The position numbers were made by a program, and so were the translations under genes. DNA of 64,000 nt from BD1-7 clade bacterium (lineage in GTDB: Bacteria; Pseudomonadota; Gammaproteobacteria; Pseudomonadales; DT-91): assembly GCA_902705835.1 (NCBI GenBank), contig CACSIN010000012.1, positions 62,001 through 126,000 on the forward strand, in the 5' to 3' direction. Each line of letters opens with the position of its first letter. Position 1 is the first letter of the stretch. The notes under the pieces were generated by a model that had not been told where the DNA came from, made no database searches, and was given only the letters and a program-made list of their open reading frames with translations. This document shows, piece by piece, positions 42,566 to 53,251 of this stretch.

Positions 42566-44058
42566 TGGCGAGCCCCCAATACTGCATTCACATAGATATC
42601 AGGATTCAACAGCGTGTACGACGCAGTTGACGCCAGCTGGTAGATAGGCTCAACAAACAAACCAATCAATACCGTCAGACTCGCCAAGCTGATAATCGGC
42701 ACTAAATAAAGCAACTGCTCCGAACGCTGAATCGGCGCTATTTGGCTGCCTTCAGGTAGCGGTTTCCAGAATGCTTCACCCCAGATTTTTGTCATCGAGT
42801 AGATTGTTAATAAGCTAACAAATAAGGCAACACCCGCCAGCATGAACTCCTCTGACAGCAAGCTCGCTTTGATAACAAGAAACTTTCCCCAGAAGCCAGA
42901 CAAGGGCGGAAACCCTGCGAGTGAAAACGCCGGCACCAGAAACAACAACGAGAACCCAGGCATCAACCGATAAACACCACCCAGTTTCGCTAGATCATCG
43001 GTACCAAACCGACGCTCTAAATAACCGCCCATGAGGAACAAATTGGCCTTAACAATAATGTGGTGAATGATATAAAACACCGCCCCGGTAATCGCCAGCG
43101 GCGTAAAGATGGCAAACCCCATCAACATGTAACCGATTTGGCTAACAATATGAAAAGACAGAATACGCTTCACGCTAAACTGGCTAGCTGCGCCTAAAAC
43201 ACCGGTCAACATCGTTAGAGCCGCTATCACAATGAGAAACGGCTGAAATCCGGTTTCGGGCAGCGAAAATACCAGTGTAAACACCCGAATCATGGCGTAG
43301 ATACCAACCTTAGTCAGTAACGCGGCATACAAAGCAACAACCGCACTGGGCAAGTTGTGATATGAGGCAGGCAGCCAGGAAAACACCGGAAACAACGCCG
43401 ACTTAATAGCGAAACCGAATAGGAATAAGCCCGCCACTACGATCATCACGGTATGATTCATGAGCGGCACTTTCTCGTGTAAGTCAGCCATGTTCAACGT
43501 GCCCGTTGCGCCATACAGTAAGCCGATCGCCAACAGAAAAACCATGGTCGACACGAGATTTAACACCACATACTTCACCGCCGAATCAATTTGTTTACGC
43601 CCAGCATCAACCACCATCAGGCCAAAAGAGGCTATCAGCATGACCTCAAACCAGACGTACAAATTGAAAATATCACCGGTCAAAAAACTCCCCATCACAC
43701 CGGCAATCAACACATGCATAAGAATATGATACAGCGCGTAAGAACGCTTTCGTGCTAGGTCTGCAGCGCTGTAAAACACCACAGCAACGGCAATAATACC
43801 AGTGATAACAACCATGGCGGCACTGAGCAGATCGGCGACAAACACAATACCAAATGGGGCCTTCCACCCTGAGAATGCCTTCACCTGAATGCCCTGCTCA
43901 ATCACTGTTGCTAGCAGTAATACACCGCTAAGCAATGTTGCCATGGCGCCAATCCAGCTGACGACCGTTGCGGCAGAACGCGAGCGAAAACAAAACGCTA
44001 CTAAACAGGCTGTGAGCAGAGGCACAAATACCGGAAAAACCAGCAGGATATTATTCAT
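42562..44058 (-). CDS. mrpD: Mrp Na+/H+ antiporter subunit D
   Basis: A 498-residue, about 14-TM subunit homologous to the proton-pumping NuoM/NuoN subunits of complex I (VWFEVMLIASFGLMVVDAG, then SALFPVFSWLPASYHNLPSAVVAL with the conserved Lys-His region). It is the likely proton-translocating channel alongside MrpA. Overlaps mrpC by 4 bases and mrpE by 4. Confidence 0.95.
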   Translation of the reverse strand: MNNILLVFPVFVPLLTACLVAFCFRSRSAATVVSWIGAMATLLSGVLLLATVIEQGIQVKAFSGWKAPFGIVFVADLLSAAMVVITGIIAVAVVFYSAADLARKRSYALYHILMHVLIAGVMGSFLTGDIFNLYVWFEVMLIASFGLMVVDAGRKQIDSAVKYVVLNLVSTMVFLLAIGLLYGATGTLNMADLHEKVPLMNHTVMIVVAGLFLFGFAIKSALFPVFSWLPASYHNLPSAVVALYAALLTKVGIYAMIRVFTLVFSLPETGFQPFLIVIAALTMLTGVLGAASQFSVKRILSFHIVSQIGYMLMGFAIFTPLAITGAVFYIIHHIIVKANLFLMGGYLERRFGTDDLAKLGGVYRLMPGFSLLFLVPAFSLAGFPPLSGFWGKFLVIKASLLSEEFMLAGVALFVSLLTIYSMTKIWGEAFWKPLPEGSQIAPIQRSEQLLYLVPIISLASLTVLIGLFVEPIYQLASTASYTLLNPDIYVNAVLGARQ

Positions 44059-44420
44059 GTTTGTTCCTCACTGACCTGCGGTTCGGCATCCATCTTATCC
44101 ATATCGCCAGTGCCTAGATCCTTGATAGCCCGATAAGCGAGAATCAACGCGAACAACAACAAACCAAACCCGATAACAATGGCGGTTAAAATCAATGCCT
44201 GAGGCAAAGGGTTGGCATAACCAGCAGCTGGCACAACATCACCAGACGCAATTAACGGGGGGTTACCACGGGTCAGGCGCCCGCTAATAAAAATGGCAAA
44301 GTTAATGGCATTACTGACCAGCATCATGCCGAATAAAAATCGCAGAATATGGCGTTCCATCATCAGGTAAACACCACAGGCGGTCATGATACCAACCACC
44401 AAGCACCAAAGAAGCTCCAT
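44055..44420 (-). CDS. mrpC: Mrp Na+/H+ antiporter subunit C
   Basis: A 121-residue, three-TM NuoK-like subunit (FLFGMMLVSNAINFAIFISG, then PLPQALILTAIVIGFGLLLF, with the conserved QALILTAIVI block). Its start shares one base with the mrpB stop; its end overlaps mrpD by 4. Membrane arm subunit. Confidence 0.94.
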   Translation of the reverse strand: MELLWCLVVGIMTACGVYLMMERHILRFLFGMMLVSNAINFAIFISGRLTRGNPPLIASGDVVPAAGYANPLPQALILTAIVIGFGLLLFALILAYRAIKDLGTGDMDKMDAEPQVSEEQT

Positions 44421-44818
44421 CAGCTCAGCTCCTCTTCGACATTCAACAAAATGGTGAGTACAGAACCAAGCACGGCAAAAAACACTCCAAAATCAAACAA
44501 CAAGGGTGTACCAATAGGTAAGTTTTGCGCCCATAGCCCGGTCAAAAATGCCTTGCCAAATAACAGCGGTATAAAACCCGCAAAAAGGCTCAACACAATA
44601 CCGGATATGGCATAAATCACCGGCGAATAAACCAAACGTTGGCGAACATAGTCCGGCCCTTCAGCCAGCATCAGTAATGCCATCGCAATAACCGCAATCA
44701 AACCAGCAATAAAACCGCCACCCGGAGCATTGTGCCCGCGCAACAATAAATAAACGGCAAACACGAGCATGAAACTAGTGACGATATGCGCCGAGGTGCG
44801 AAAAATTAGAGTTTGCAT
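44420..44818 (-). CDS. mrpB: Mrp Na+/H+ antiporter subunit B
   Basis: A 132-residue subunit with four TM segments ([20 protein letters not shown], the MnhB signature, then GKAFLTGLW). Start 2 bp after the mrpA stop. Together with MrpA it contributes to cation coupling. Confidence 0.94.
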   Translation of the reverse strand: MQTLIFRTSAHIVTSFMLVFAVYLLLRGHNAPGGGFIAGLIAVIAMALLMLAEGPDYVRQRLVYSPVIYAISGIVLSLFAGFIPLLFGKAFLTGLWAQNLPIGTPLLFDFGVFFAVLGSVLTILLNVEEELS

Positions 44819-44820
44819 CG

Positions 44821-47061
44821 TTACACTCGCTTACGCAGACGAGGCCGCGATCTGCCAAAGAGGGCAATGGTTGCCAACGCAGCCATTACTACAACAACAA
44901 TTTCGCCCATCGTATCAAAGGCACGAAAATCAACCAGAATCACATTAACGATGTTACGGCCATGCCCACCGGGAAAGCTTTGCTCCGCGTAGAATTGCGA
45001 CAACGATAAATCCAAGGGGCTCGCCGTGATCATCCAGAGCACCAAAGCCACACCTATACCCACTAGGCTTGCGACAACACCATTAACGAATTTCCGCGGT
45101 AACGAATGGCGACTCACCGTATGTAATGAGGGGATATGACGCAGCACAATCGCGATAAACACAACCAGTAAGGTTTCTACCAGAAGCTGGGTTTTTGCCA
45201 CATCAGGCGCACTATAAACAAGAAATACCAGAGTTGTCAGAAAGCCTATTGTGCCAAGTGCCGCAACGGCCAACAGTAACGTACGGGACAAAACAACCAC
45301 GAAGGCCGCAACCACCAAGAAGATGGCCATCACCAATTCGTAATATTGCACGTTAATACTCGGCGTTGGTAACTGCATACCTTGCGATAAGCCATAACCA
45401 AGTACCACGACGAGTACGATAAAAAACTGCAGGGTATAGCCACTTAAGGCGCCATGCTGAAGCATACGTGTTTGCCAGCGAGCAATCGCCATGACACCAT
45501 CCAGTAGTGTTTGATAGATCTGCGGGCCGGTAGGAAAAACATCAACCACTCGAGTGACGATAGGTTTGATCGTTGGATAGAAACGGTACAACAGAACACC
45601 AACAACCAACGTCGCGAAACTCAAACCCAGCGGGATGTTAAAACCTTGCCAAAGTTTTACAGTTTTGCTCGCGTGCGAGGGCACCATATGCAACACCGCC
45701 GGATCGATGATCAAGTGCTGATACCAACCCAGTAACGCGACTGGCACAACTATCGATGCAATCGCTAGAATAATCGGCGACAACCACAAGAACGTGTTGT
45801 GCTCCACCGGTTTTATGGCAGCCGCTTCAGGGTGATGGGGTTTCAAAAACGGTCGAATCAAAATCAGCAACGACAACGCAACCATTAACGCATTAACTAG
45901 CAACATAACGCCGGCCAACACCCAGTGAAACTCAAGCCCCGCTTTGTATAAGTATTCTTTACTCAAAAAACCCAAAGACGGCGGCAAACCGGCTTTAGAC
46001 GCCGCAGTAAGCAAGGCCGCCAAAAAGCTGATGGCCAACACAGAGCGTAATCCCGCCAGCTCATTGTACTCCCGCGTGCCTGTGGCCTTATCGATATTAC
46101 CTACCACCATAAACAAGCCGGCTTTGTAAAACGAATGCGCAGCGATTAATAACAGCGCCGCTGTTACCGCATATACAGAACCCAGCCCAAGCAGCATAAC
46201 TAACTGCCCCAAAATCACATTGGTGCTGAATGCCAGAATCAGCTTTAAGTCAGTTTGTCGGTACGCAAGAATGGCACACCACAATGCCGTAAAAGCCCCC
46301 ACACTGGTCAACGTCCAAAACCAGATATCGGTATTACCGTATATCGGCAACATCCGCGCTAGCAAGTAGACACCAGCTTTCACCATTGTCGATGAATGTA
46401 AGTAGGCACTTACTGGCGTTGGTGCCGCCATCGCACCGGGTAACCAAAAGTGAAATGGATACTGTGCCGACTTCGTAAAGGCACCCAGAATGATCAGCAC
46501 CATGGAGGCAACAAAAGCCGGGTGGGTCGCAATCATGTCTGCTCTATCCAATACCACCGACATACTGTAACTACCGGCAATTTCACCCAATAAAATCATA
46601 CCGGCCAACATCGACAAGCCACCTGCCCCCGTGACTAACATCGCTTGCAACGCGTTACGCCGTGCCACTGCCTCCTCGTGATTAAAACCAATCAACAAAT
46701 AGGAGGTCACTGTGGTCAGCTCCCAGAAGACAAATATCAGCAGCAAATTATCCGCCAATACCAAACCCAGCATCGACAACATAAACAGGGTCAGATACAG
46801 ATGAAACAGCCCTCGCCCACGATACGGCTTCATATATGCAACTGCATAGAGCTGCACCAACACACCAACGCCGGTAATCAGGCCTGCGAATAAAACGCTT
46901 AAACCATCGAACCGAAACGACAATGCGATATCCAGAGAAGGAATCCAGGAAAAACTATAGAGACTGAACGGCGGCTGGTACAAAACCAGCACCATCACTA
47001 AAAGCAGCAATGGCAAAAGAACCGCTGCTCCCAGTGCGAAGGGCAACAACCGTGTTTGCAT
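44821..47061 (-). CDS. mrpA: Mrp Na+/H+ antiporter subunit A
   Basis: A 746-residue subunit: an N-terminal NuoL-like antiporter domain (about 1-500; [20 protein letters not shown], then [20 protein letters not shown] with the key Lys region) and a C-terminal part (about 560-746) resembling the MbhD/MbhE membrane subunits, which bacterial MrpA usually carries. With B-G it forms a seven-subunit (group 1) Na+/H+ antiporter, used for pH and salt homeostasis. The chosen ATG 47061 has GAGG 11 bases upstream; TTG 47070 is the alternative. The 185-bp region to the divergent DUF1214 gene should hold the operon promoter. Confidence 0.95.
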   Translation of the reverse strand: MQTRLLPFALGAAVLLPLLLLVMVLVLYQPPFSLYSFSWIPSLDIALSFRFDGLSVLFAGLITGVGVLVQLYAVAYMKPYRGRGLFHLYLTLFMLSMLGLVLADNLLLIFVFWELTTVTSYLLIGFNHEEAVARRNALQAMLVTGAGGLSMLAGMILLGEIAGSYSMSVVLDRADMIATHPAFVASMVLIILGAFTKSAQYPFHFWLPGAMAAPTPVSAYLHSSTMVKAGVYLLARMLPIYGNTDIWFWTLTSVGAFTALWCAILAYRQTDLKLILAFSTNVILGQLVMLLGLGSVYAVTAALLLIAAHSFYKAGLFMVVGNIDKATGTREYNELAGLRSVLAISFLAALLTAASKAGLPPSLGFLSKEYLYKAGLEFHWVLAGVMLLVNALMVALSLLILIRPFLKPHHPEAAAIKPVEHNTFLWLSPIILAIASIVVPVALLGWYQHLIIDPAVLHMVPSHASKTVKLWQGFNIPLGLSFATLVVGVLLYRFYPTIKPIVTRVVDVFPTGPQIYQTLLDGVMAIARWQTRMLQHGALSGYTLQFFIVLVVVLGYGLSQGMQLPTPSINVQYYELVMAIFLVVAAFVVVLSRTLLLAVAALGTIGFLTTLVFLVYSAPDVAKTQLLVETLLVVFIAIVLRHIPSLHTVSRHSLPRKFVNGVVASLVGIGVALVLWMITASPLDLSLSQFYAEQSFPGGHGRNIVNVILVDFRAFDTMGEIVVVVMAALATIALFGRSRPRLRKRV

Positions 47062-47246
47062 GTGAATCAAAACCTCAGGCCATTTGGCATAAATGCGGGC
47101 ATTTTAACCGTTATCGCTATTGCGCGCTTGTCTAGAGACGAAGAAATTCATGCAGATCATCCAAAAAGATGGTTTAACCGACAATGGCTTCTCTACAATA
47201 ACGGCATTCAATCAACTATACCCTCGCAGCTAACGGAGTTTACAAC

Positions 47247-48359
47247 ATGAGCCAAACCGAGAATAAACCCCGTGATGCACTGATGTCTGGCGAAAGCTGG
47301 GATGCCTTTTGTGATGGATTAAAAGAAGCTGGGCATGCCGTTATCATGCACCCCGACGCACCCAACAATGCGCTCGACCGAGCAGAGGGTTTCCGCTATT
47401 TAACACGCCTTACACGTGCGGCGCTAGAATCTTTTGTCGAAGCCAGCGACGCCCATGCACCGGTATTCCGACAACCCGTGCACGAAACCATCAAAATGGG
47501 CATGGATAACCCCGACAATATCTATCTAGCGGCACCGGTTAACGGCAAGTTTGACTACCGTATTCGTGGCAAACGCAACACCGTGCATTACTTAGGCTTT
47601 GGCGCTCAAGCCGGCGGCTATGGCAAAACAGGCAGCCTGGATACCGATGGTTACCTCGACGCTGCTGATATGCAGATCGACGCCGACGGTAATTTTGAAG
47701 TAATCGCCTCAGCGACACCCCAAGAAGCCGGTAACTGGCTGCCGATGAGTTCAGCAACGCGTCTGATTCAAGTTCGACAAACACGTCTCGATCATGGCGC
47801 TGAGATTCCGGCCGACGTAACCATCGAGCGTATCAATGCCGACAATCGCCCACGTGATTTCGACCCAGATCGCATGGACAACGCCTTAAGAAGTGCTGCT
47901 TTTTTTGTGCACGCCACTGCCGACCTGTTCCGTCAGTGGACAGAAGATTTTCGTAAACACCCCAATCAACTGCCACGTTTTTCTCCCGAAAAAGCACTAC
48001 AAGCCGGCGGCGATCCGAATATCGCCTATTACCACAGCTATTTTGATCTCGCTGATGGCGAAGCCTTGCTGATCGAACTAGAACCACCGGAGTGCGATTT
48101 TTGGAATTTTCAGCTCGGTAACTATTGGCTAGAAAGCCTCGATTACCGCTTTTACCCGGTCCATCTCAACAAACACACAGCGCGTGTGAACGACAATGGC
48201 AAAATACAGATCGTGCTCGCGGCTGAAGACCCAGGACTTGATAACTGGATGGATACGCGCGGCCGCCAACAAGGTACCATGTGTGTGCGCTGGATCCGCG
48301 CTGAGACGCATCCTACACCCGTTTGTAAGCGCGTCATGCTCAGTGAGCTGGTAGGCTAA
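47247..48359 (+). CDS. DUF1214 domain protein, partner of the sulfotransferase
   Basis: A 370-residue soluble protein. The C-terminal part (YYHSYFDLADGEALLIEL, then CDFWNFQLGNYWLESLDY and the closing WIRAETHPTPVCKRVML) is the DUF1214 domain. There is no signal peptide or membrane segment. DUF1214 genes often sit beside sulfotransferases in actinobacteria and marine proteobacteria; here the sulfotransferase starts 51 bp downstream. Biochemical role not known. SD: the sequence before ATG 47247 has GGAG about 8 bases upstream. Confidence 0.8.
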   Translation: MSQTENKPRDALMSGESWDAFCDGLKEAGHAVIMHPDAPNNALDRAEGFRYLTRLTRAALESFVEASDAHAPVFRQPVHETIKMGMDNPDNIYLAAPVNGKFDYRIRGKRNTVHYLGFGAQAGGYGKTGSLDTDGYLDAADMQIDADGNFEVIASATPQEAGNWLPMSSATRLIQVRQTRLDHGAEIPADVTIERINADNRPRDFDPDRMDNALRSAAFFVHATADLFRQWTEDFRKHPNQLPRFSPEKALQAGGDPNIAYYHSYFDLADGEALLIELEPPECDFWNFQLGNYWLESLDYRFYPVHLNKHTARVNDNGKIQIVLAAEDPGLDNWMDTRGRQQGTMCVRWIRAETHPTPVCKRVMLSELVG

Positions 48360-48410
48360 TTACGGTATTGAAGGCACCATTAACCAATGAATGCGCCGAA
48401 GAGGTAACTC

Positions 48411-49562
48411 ATGAGTGAAATTAATTTTGATTTTGACACCGTCATTGCGAATGCGCGTGAAAAATCCGGTTTGACGGATTTGGGCAATACCGACTTTCAA
48501 GCAGGGCTTAAGGTGTTATTGCAAACTTACGACAACAACGGTTTTTCAGAACGTGGGCGTAAACGTCTGCGCCGCCGTGTGGTCGACCTGTTAGCAACGC
48601 GAATGCGTATCGAAGGCGCCTGGAAACAATACCCGGAAATTTTGGAAGAGCAGATCAAACAACCGCTTTATCTCACAGGCCTGCCACGCACAGGGACCTC
48701 AGCGCTATTAAACTTACTAGCAAACGATCCTGCGTCTCGCCCGTTAAAATTGTGGGAAGGCATGACGCCCGATCCTTGCGAAAGTTTTGAGCCCGGCAAA
48801 GAAGATCCTCGCTACCTGATGATGAAAGCTTGGCAAGAAGAACAAAACCGTAAAAATCCAGATTTCAGCAAAATCCACCACACAACGGCAGATACTCCCG
48901 AGGAATGCATCCACTTGTTGAACCACACCTTCAGTGATGTGCAGTTTGGCATGGAAACCATGATGGAACCCTATGGTAGCTGGTTTCAAGAACAAGACCT
49001 CGGCCCTAGCTACCGTTATTACGCTGACATGTTACGCATGCTGCAGTGGCAGCGCCCGGGCGACCGCTGGTTACTAAAATCGCCGGCACATTTATGGGCT
49101 CTGGATAAAATCGTCGACATGTTCCCGGATGCCTGCATCATCATCACTCACAGAAATCCGTTAGAAGCAGTAACCAGCTACGCCAGTATGATGAATGCGC
49201 TAATGGTCGAACGTGACTTTGACCGCAAGACGCTTGGCCCTACTGTCATGGAGTATCTCGCCCGTAAAGTCGAAGCCAGCATGGCACAACGTCAAGCGCT
49301 TCCATCAAGCCGCGTATTGGATATCCAGTATAAAGATTTCACAAGCGATTCTTTGGCCGTGGTTCGACGCATCTATGACACCTTTGAACTACCACTGTCG
49401 GAAACAACCGATGCTGCTTTTCACCGCTATGCAGATGCAAACAAGCTGGGTAAACATGGCAAGCATGAATATGATTTTGCAGAGTTCGGCCTTGATCGTG
49501 ATACTGTCATCAAACGCTTTGAGCCATATATACAAAAATACGACATCGTTATCGAAGATTAA
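48411..49562 (+). CDS. PAPS-dependent sulfotransferase
   Basis: A 383-residue sulfotransferase. The 5'-phosphosulfate loop is LYLTGLPRTGTSALLNLL (about residues 84-101) and the 3'-phosphate block is WLLKSPAHLWAL plus IIITHRNPLEAVTSY (about 216-260). It moves sulfate from PAPS to a hydroxyl or amine of an acceptor that could be a lipid, sterol or carbohydrate; this subgroup (Stf-like, with a C-terminal YFAEFGL-like tail) is common in marine bacteria and mycobacteria. GAGG precedes the ATG. It is in one unit with the DUF1214 gene; together they may modify one substrate. Confidence 0.88.
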   Translation: MSEINFDFDTVIANAREKSGLTDLGNTDFQAGLKVLLQTYDNNGFSERGRKRLRRRVVDLLATRMRIEGAWKQYPEILEEQIKQPLYLTGLPRTGTSALLNLLANDPASRPLKLWEGMTPDPCESFEPGKEDPRYLMMKAWQEEQNRKNPDFSKIHHTTADTPEECIHLLNHTFSDVQFGMETMMEPYGSWFQEQDLGPSYRYYADMLRMLQWQRPGDRWLLKSPAHLWALDKIVDMFPDACIIITHRNPLEAVTSYASMMNALMVERDFDRKTLGPTVMEYLARKVEASMAQRQALPSSRVLDIQYKDFTSDSLAVVRRIYDTFELPLSETTDAAFHRYADANKLGKHGKHEYDFAEFGLDRDTVIKRFEPYIQKYDIVIED

Positions 49563-49727
49563 GGCAGCGACGACACGCTAACTCATTATTTGGGCGTCTC
49601 TCATCGAATGTATCTTCGGCAAGCCATCAATAGGTGAAGCCGTTTATCGACAGAGACGCCAAGCACCTAACGGTATCAACGCGCATCGTCGCCGCATCAT
49701 ACACCCAAACCTATCAGGTTTTTCGAG

Positions 49728-50126
49728 TTATTCCTTATTGACCTGAACGCTCGCGTTAGTAATTAACAGACAAGCATTAAGGTCTTCATTTTTTGACGCT
49801 ATCCAATCAGAAAACTTGGTAAACGCTGACGCTCTGGCACTGGCTCGTAGATGCAAAAGTACATCTCGCATCTGCAACCAACGATCGCGCTGCAATGCCG
49901 TCAGTGTTTTTTCATTAGCGCATGCTTCTGCAACAAACCCTAACAGCTCAATCGTGTCATAACGCTCACGTACATTGCGCTGATATTCGTTTTTATTCGT
50001 TACTCGATGCAATTGTTCTTCAACACTTTGCAAGTGCGATACTGCCGGTTTATAAGCTTCGTGGCATTCTTGCGCTATGGCGTGAAGCGCTGCAAACATA
50101 AAAAAACAAGTCAGGCCGATCTTCAT
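49728..50126 (-). CDS. Small exported protein, unknown function
   Basis: A 132-residue protein with a signal peptide (MKIGLTCFFMFAALHAIAQ, likely cleaved after Ala-Gln region), then a mostly helical mature part with four Cys. No family was recognised. ATG 50126 is chosen because GGGGAGGGG lies just upstream and gives a clean signal peptide. A longer open frame (to 50354) would add 76 residues without such support. It lies downstream of the tRNA-Arg genes on the same strand. Confidence 0.5.
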   Translation of the reverse strand: MKIGLTCFFMFAALHAIAQECHEAYKPAVSHLQSVEEQLHRVTNKNEYQRNVRERYDTIELLGFVAEACANEKTLTALQRDRWLQMRDVLLHLRASARASAFTKFSDWIASKNEDLNACLLITNASVQVNKE

Positions 50127-50465
50127 AACCCCTCCCCGTGCAACCACCAGCAAAATAGCCGTCACAATCCGTATTGTCGGCGGCGACATAATCACACGCC
50201 CTTCAGGTAATGCATAAGAAGACATAGCGCATAGCGTGCCAATTCCCAACATCAGCTCAAAACGGGACTCAGCGCACAGACGAAGTGTGACAGGATTCAA
50301 AATTACGGGGAATTCACGCCAAAAGGAAAAGAATATGACCTGCAGGGTCGACATAAATTGTCAGTCGACAATTGCATGAACGCAGCAAGTATATTGTTTG
50401 AAGTAGATTTTCTAATTATTTAACCGCTATGAATTAGCAGTTATTAAATCCATCTTGGGGAGAGA

Positions 50466-50542
50466 TGGTGCGCCAGGAAGGATTCGAACCTCCGACCGCC
50501 TGGTTCGTAGCCAGGTACTCTATCCAGCTGAGCTACTGGCGC
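50466..50542 (-). tRNA. tRNA-Arg (ACG), copy 2
   Basis: A 77-base tRNA with CCA encoded. The anticodon stem-loop CCTGGCTACGAACCAGG gives anticodon ACG (Arg, CGU/CGC/CGA after A34-to-inosine editing). The T-loop is GGTTCGAATCC and the acceptor stem is GCGCCAG/CTGGCGC. The sequence appears identical to the copy at 50662. A short CCATCT/AGATGG hairpin (50450-50468) overlaps the CCA end and precedes an AT-rich stretch, a weak terminator. Confidence 0.96.
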
Positions 50543-50661
50543 TTGGTACTATCATCTATTGCCAAAATTTTAGTTCCTAAGTAGGAATTTTAATTCAAAC
50601 AATACCGATATAATAAACTCGTTTATTCTCATTTATTGCCATCGGAATCGATGTTAATAAA

Positions 50662-50738
50662 TGGTGCGCCAGGAAGGATTCGAACCTCCGACCGCCTGGT
50701 TCGTAGCCAGGTACTCTATCCAGCTGAGCTACTGGCGC
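50662..50738 (-). tRNA. tRNA-Arg (ACG), copy 1
   Basis: A 77-base tRNA-Arg(ACG) with encoded CCA, the same as the downstream copy; the copies are about 120 bp apart and probably form one transcript from the promoter at 50767-50795. Confidence 0.96.
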
Positions 50739-50766
50739 ATAACGAGTTGCTCCTCAGAGGCCGCGT

Positions 50767-50795
50767 ATATTAGTGGCCTAAGCTATTGATGTCAA
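50767..50795 (-). promoter_or_regulatory. Sigma-70 promoter of the tRNA-Arg genes
   Basis: On the minus strand TTGACA and TAATAT are separated by exactly 17 bases, near the consensus, with a GC-rich discriminator (GCGGCC) after the -10, as usual for stringently controlled stable-RNA genes. It lies about 30 bases before the tRNA. Confidence 0.85.
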
Positions 50796-50882
50796 CATGA
50801 AAAATGGCATCTTTCTTACAAAAAAGCCAATTTTCATCTGCAGCAAAAATCGAGCCTTTAGATTGATCGTTTTATGTACTTT

Positions 50883-52301
50883 TTACACACTAATAGAATA
50901 GTTCTGGTAATACTGGGCAATCTTCTCGATGGCAATTACGTAAGCAGCGGTACGTAAATCATCGATCTTATCGGAGGTTTTATACAACAAATGTACTTTA
51001 CGGAAAGCACGATACATCGTGTCTTCCAATCCTGAGCGGACCAAATTCAACTCATCGGATTCATAACGCTGCAATGCTTTACGCTCAGCTGATGGCACTT
51101 GCTTCCCGGTTACCGACTCCAGCATTCGCACAGCAACGTCCTGACGCCTTGAGGTGATCATTTTATCCATGCGACCGTAATTCATATGGGAGATATTCTT
51201 TGTCCATTCAAAATACGAGACAGTCACCCCGCCTGCATTGAGCAATAGATCCGGAATGATCATCTTTCCCTTAGCGCGCAATAGCATGTCTGCCTCATAG
51301 GTAACCGGGCCATTGGCTGCCTCGGCGATAACCGGTGCTTTAATATGATCTGCATTATCCGTGTTAATCTGGCCTTCTGTCGCTGCAGGTATCAGCACAT
51401 CGCAGTCGCGGGCAAATAGCTGTATACCATCTTCAACAAACTCAGCACCCGGAAAGCCCTTCACACCACCCGTTTCACGAATATGACGATGAACCGCATC
51501 AACATCTAATCCGTTTTCGTTGTAGATACCTCCATCAACTTCGACGATACCAATAATCAGAGCTTCATCTTCTTCTTCGAGAAACTTGGATGCGTGGTAG
51601 CCCACATTACCCAATCCTTGCACGATAATACGTTTATCTTTCAGGCCCGCGGTCAATCCTAAAGATTCCAACTCATCCGCATTTCGGAAAAACTCCTGCA
51701 ACCCGTATTGAACACCACGCCCAGTTGCCTCGGTACGCCCTTCGACTCCGCCCATAGCGATAGGCTTGCCTGTCACGCAGGCAACAGCGTCGATATTATC
51801 CGGATTCAGAAGCCGATAAGTATCGGCCATCCAGGCCATTTCACGCTCGCTAGTTCCCATATCAGGGGCGGGAACATTGATTGCAGGATGAATATATTCC
51901 CGCTTAGCTAACTCCCCCGTAAACGCCACGGTAATGGTTTTAAGTTCTTCCACCGAGTATTCACAGGGGTCGATCGCCAAACCACCCTTGGCACCACCGA
52001 AGGGCACATCGATAACAGAACACTTGAATGTCATCAGTGTTGCTAATGCTTCTACCTCATGGCGATTTACTGTAGGGGCATATCGAATCCCGCCTTTAAC
52101 CGGCAGAATGTGCTCACTATGGTTAACACGCCAGCCTCGGAATACGCGATATTCACCACGAATTCGTACCGGAAAGCTGACCTCATACACCGAGGCGCAT
52201 TCGCGGATCTGCTCTGTAAGCCCTGGCGACAATTCAAGAATACTCGCCGCACGCTCGTACATCTTATTGACTGACTGAAGAAACGTTGAATCTGTGCCCA
52301 T
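50883..52301 (-). CDS. Glutamate dehydrogenase (Glu/Leu/Phe/Val dehydrogenase family)
   Basis: A 472-residue enzyme. The catalytic Lys is in VIDVPFGGAKGGLAIDP; the substrate/cofactor parts include PAPDMGTSEREMAWMAD and the Rossmann KRIIVQGLGNVGYHASKFL. It fits the NAD-preferring hexameric glutamate dehydrogenases of about 430-470 residues, interconverting glutamate and 2-oxoglutarate plus ammonia. The coenzyme is not certain from the sequence. It is placed between the tRNA-Ser and tRNA-Arg genes. An adjacent TAGATC-CA-GATCTA palindrome (52486-52499) is a possible operator. Confidence 0.92.
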   Translation of the reverse strand: MGTDSTFLQSVNKMYERAASILELSPGLTEQIRECASVYEVSFPVRIRGEYRVFRGWRVNHSEHILPVKGGIRYAPTVNRHEVEALATLMTFKCSVIDVPFGGAKGGLAIDPCEYSVEELKTITVAFTGELAKREYIHPAINVPAPDMGTSEREMAWMADTYRLLNPDNIDAVACVTGKPIAMGGVEGRTEATGRGVQYGLQEFFRNADELESLGLTAGLKDKRIIVQGLGNVGYHASKFLEEEDEALIIGIVEVDGGIYNENGLDVDAVHRHIRETGGVKGFPGAEFVEDGIQLFARDCDVLIPAATEGQINTDNADHIKAPVIAEAANGPVTYEADMLLRAKGKMIIPDLLLNAGGVTVSYFEWTKNISHMNYGRMDKMITSRRQDVAVRMLESVTGKQVPSAERKALQRYESDELNLVRSGLEDTMYRAFRKVHLLYKTSDKIDDLRTAAYVIAIEKIAQYYQNYSISV

Positions 52302-52681
52302 GATTGCTCTTCCCGATTAAAACCTAATGTGTATGACAGTCAAATCAGGATTCCTCACCCACCCAATAGCAAAGAGCGACAAACAACATATGCCACTCAG
52401 ATCCACTAGTGCGCGCAACACATCAAATCCAAGCCATCAAACCTAAGCTTAAAAGTTAGCAAAAAACAACGAATTAACAATGACATAGATCCAGATCTAC
52501 ACCAATTTAGAAAAATCATACGAGAACACGATAACAGCAAACCTACGAATCGTTTTTCGGGATGAACATAGATTCAGCTGGCCGTGTAAAGAAAGGAAAT
52601 GCATTTAGCAGAAGGTATGATTAACTCAAATAACAGAAACTAACCGTTAGACAGCAACGCAAGAAATCAAAAATTGGAGCG
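52302..52681. promoter_or_regulatory. Upstream region of gdh
   Basis: A 380-bp gap. It contains TAGATC-CA-GATCTA (52486-52499), a perfect 6+6 palindrome, about 185 bp before the gdh start. No gene or RNA was recognised. Any promoter is not clear by eye. Confidence 0.35.
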
Positions 52682-52713
52682 AAAAAAAACCCGGTCAAAA
52701 GACCGGGTTTTTC
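52682..52713. terminator. Bidirectional terminator next to tRNA-Ser
   Basis: AACCCGGTC (52688-52696), AAAA loop, GACCGGGTT (52701-52709), with A-run (52682-52689) on the left and TTTTT on the right. It serves the minus-strand tRNA-Ser. Confidence 0.9.
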
Positions 52714-52807
<94 letters not shown>

Positions 52808-52821
52808 TTAAGAGGACGGCT

Positions 52822-52849
52822 ATAATATCGAATTTATGTTATAAATCAA
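52822..52849 (-). promoter_or_regulatory. Promoter of tRNA-Ser
   Basis: On the minus strand TTGATT and TATTAT with 16 bases between them, with the -10 about 15 bases before the tRNA 5' end. Confidence 0.65.
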
Positions 52850-52936
52850 CGGTTTTTTTCCTCTCACACCCTGTTTCTGTACGTTTTCTGATGCTTACAT
52901 TTCGGCACACCGACAAAGCGATCAATTAACGATCAG

Positions 52937-53119
52937 TTACTCGTTGGTACCTTCTTTCTCACGCTGAATGCGCTGATAGATTTCTTCACGGTGAACCGGT
53001 ACTTCTTTCGGTGCATTCACACCAATACGTACCTGATTGCCTTTCACACCAAGAACCGTGACTGTTACCTCGTCTCCGATCATTAAAGTTTCGCCAATAC
53101 GACGGGTCAAGATAAGCAT
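52937..53119 (-). CDS. csrA: Carbon storage regulator CsrA
   Basis: A 60-residue CsrA/Rsm[21 protein letters not shown], then [22 protein letters not shown] with the RNA-binding residues (L4-R7 region and R44-type block). A homodimeric RNA-binding protein that blocks or stabilises mRNAs at GGA motifs and controls carbon use, motility and biofilm. GGAGAC (AGGAGACAAAT) precedes ATG 53119. Downstream of lysC by 132 bp. Confidence 0.98.
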   Translation of the reverse strand: MLILTRRIGETLMIGDEVTVTVLGVKGNQVRIGVNAPKEVPVHREEIYQRIQREKEGTNE

Positions 53120-53251
53120 ATTTGTCTCCTAAGCCTAACATGCATGCGGAAGTCACAACACATACATGTGCTCCCAAGTAATTAACCTACTCATCCTTTA
53201 GTGTGTTAACACTATTAGGACAATGCCTGTTTCCTACTCCCTTGTGTCTGC

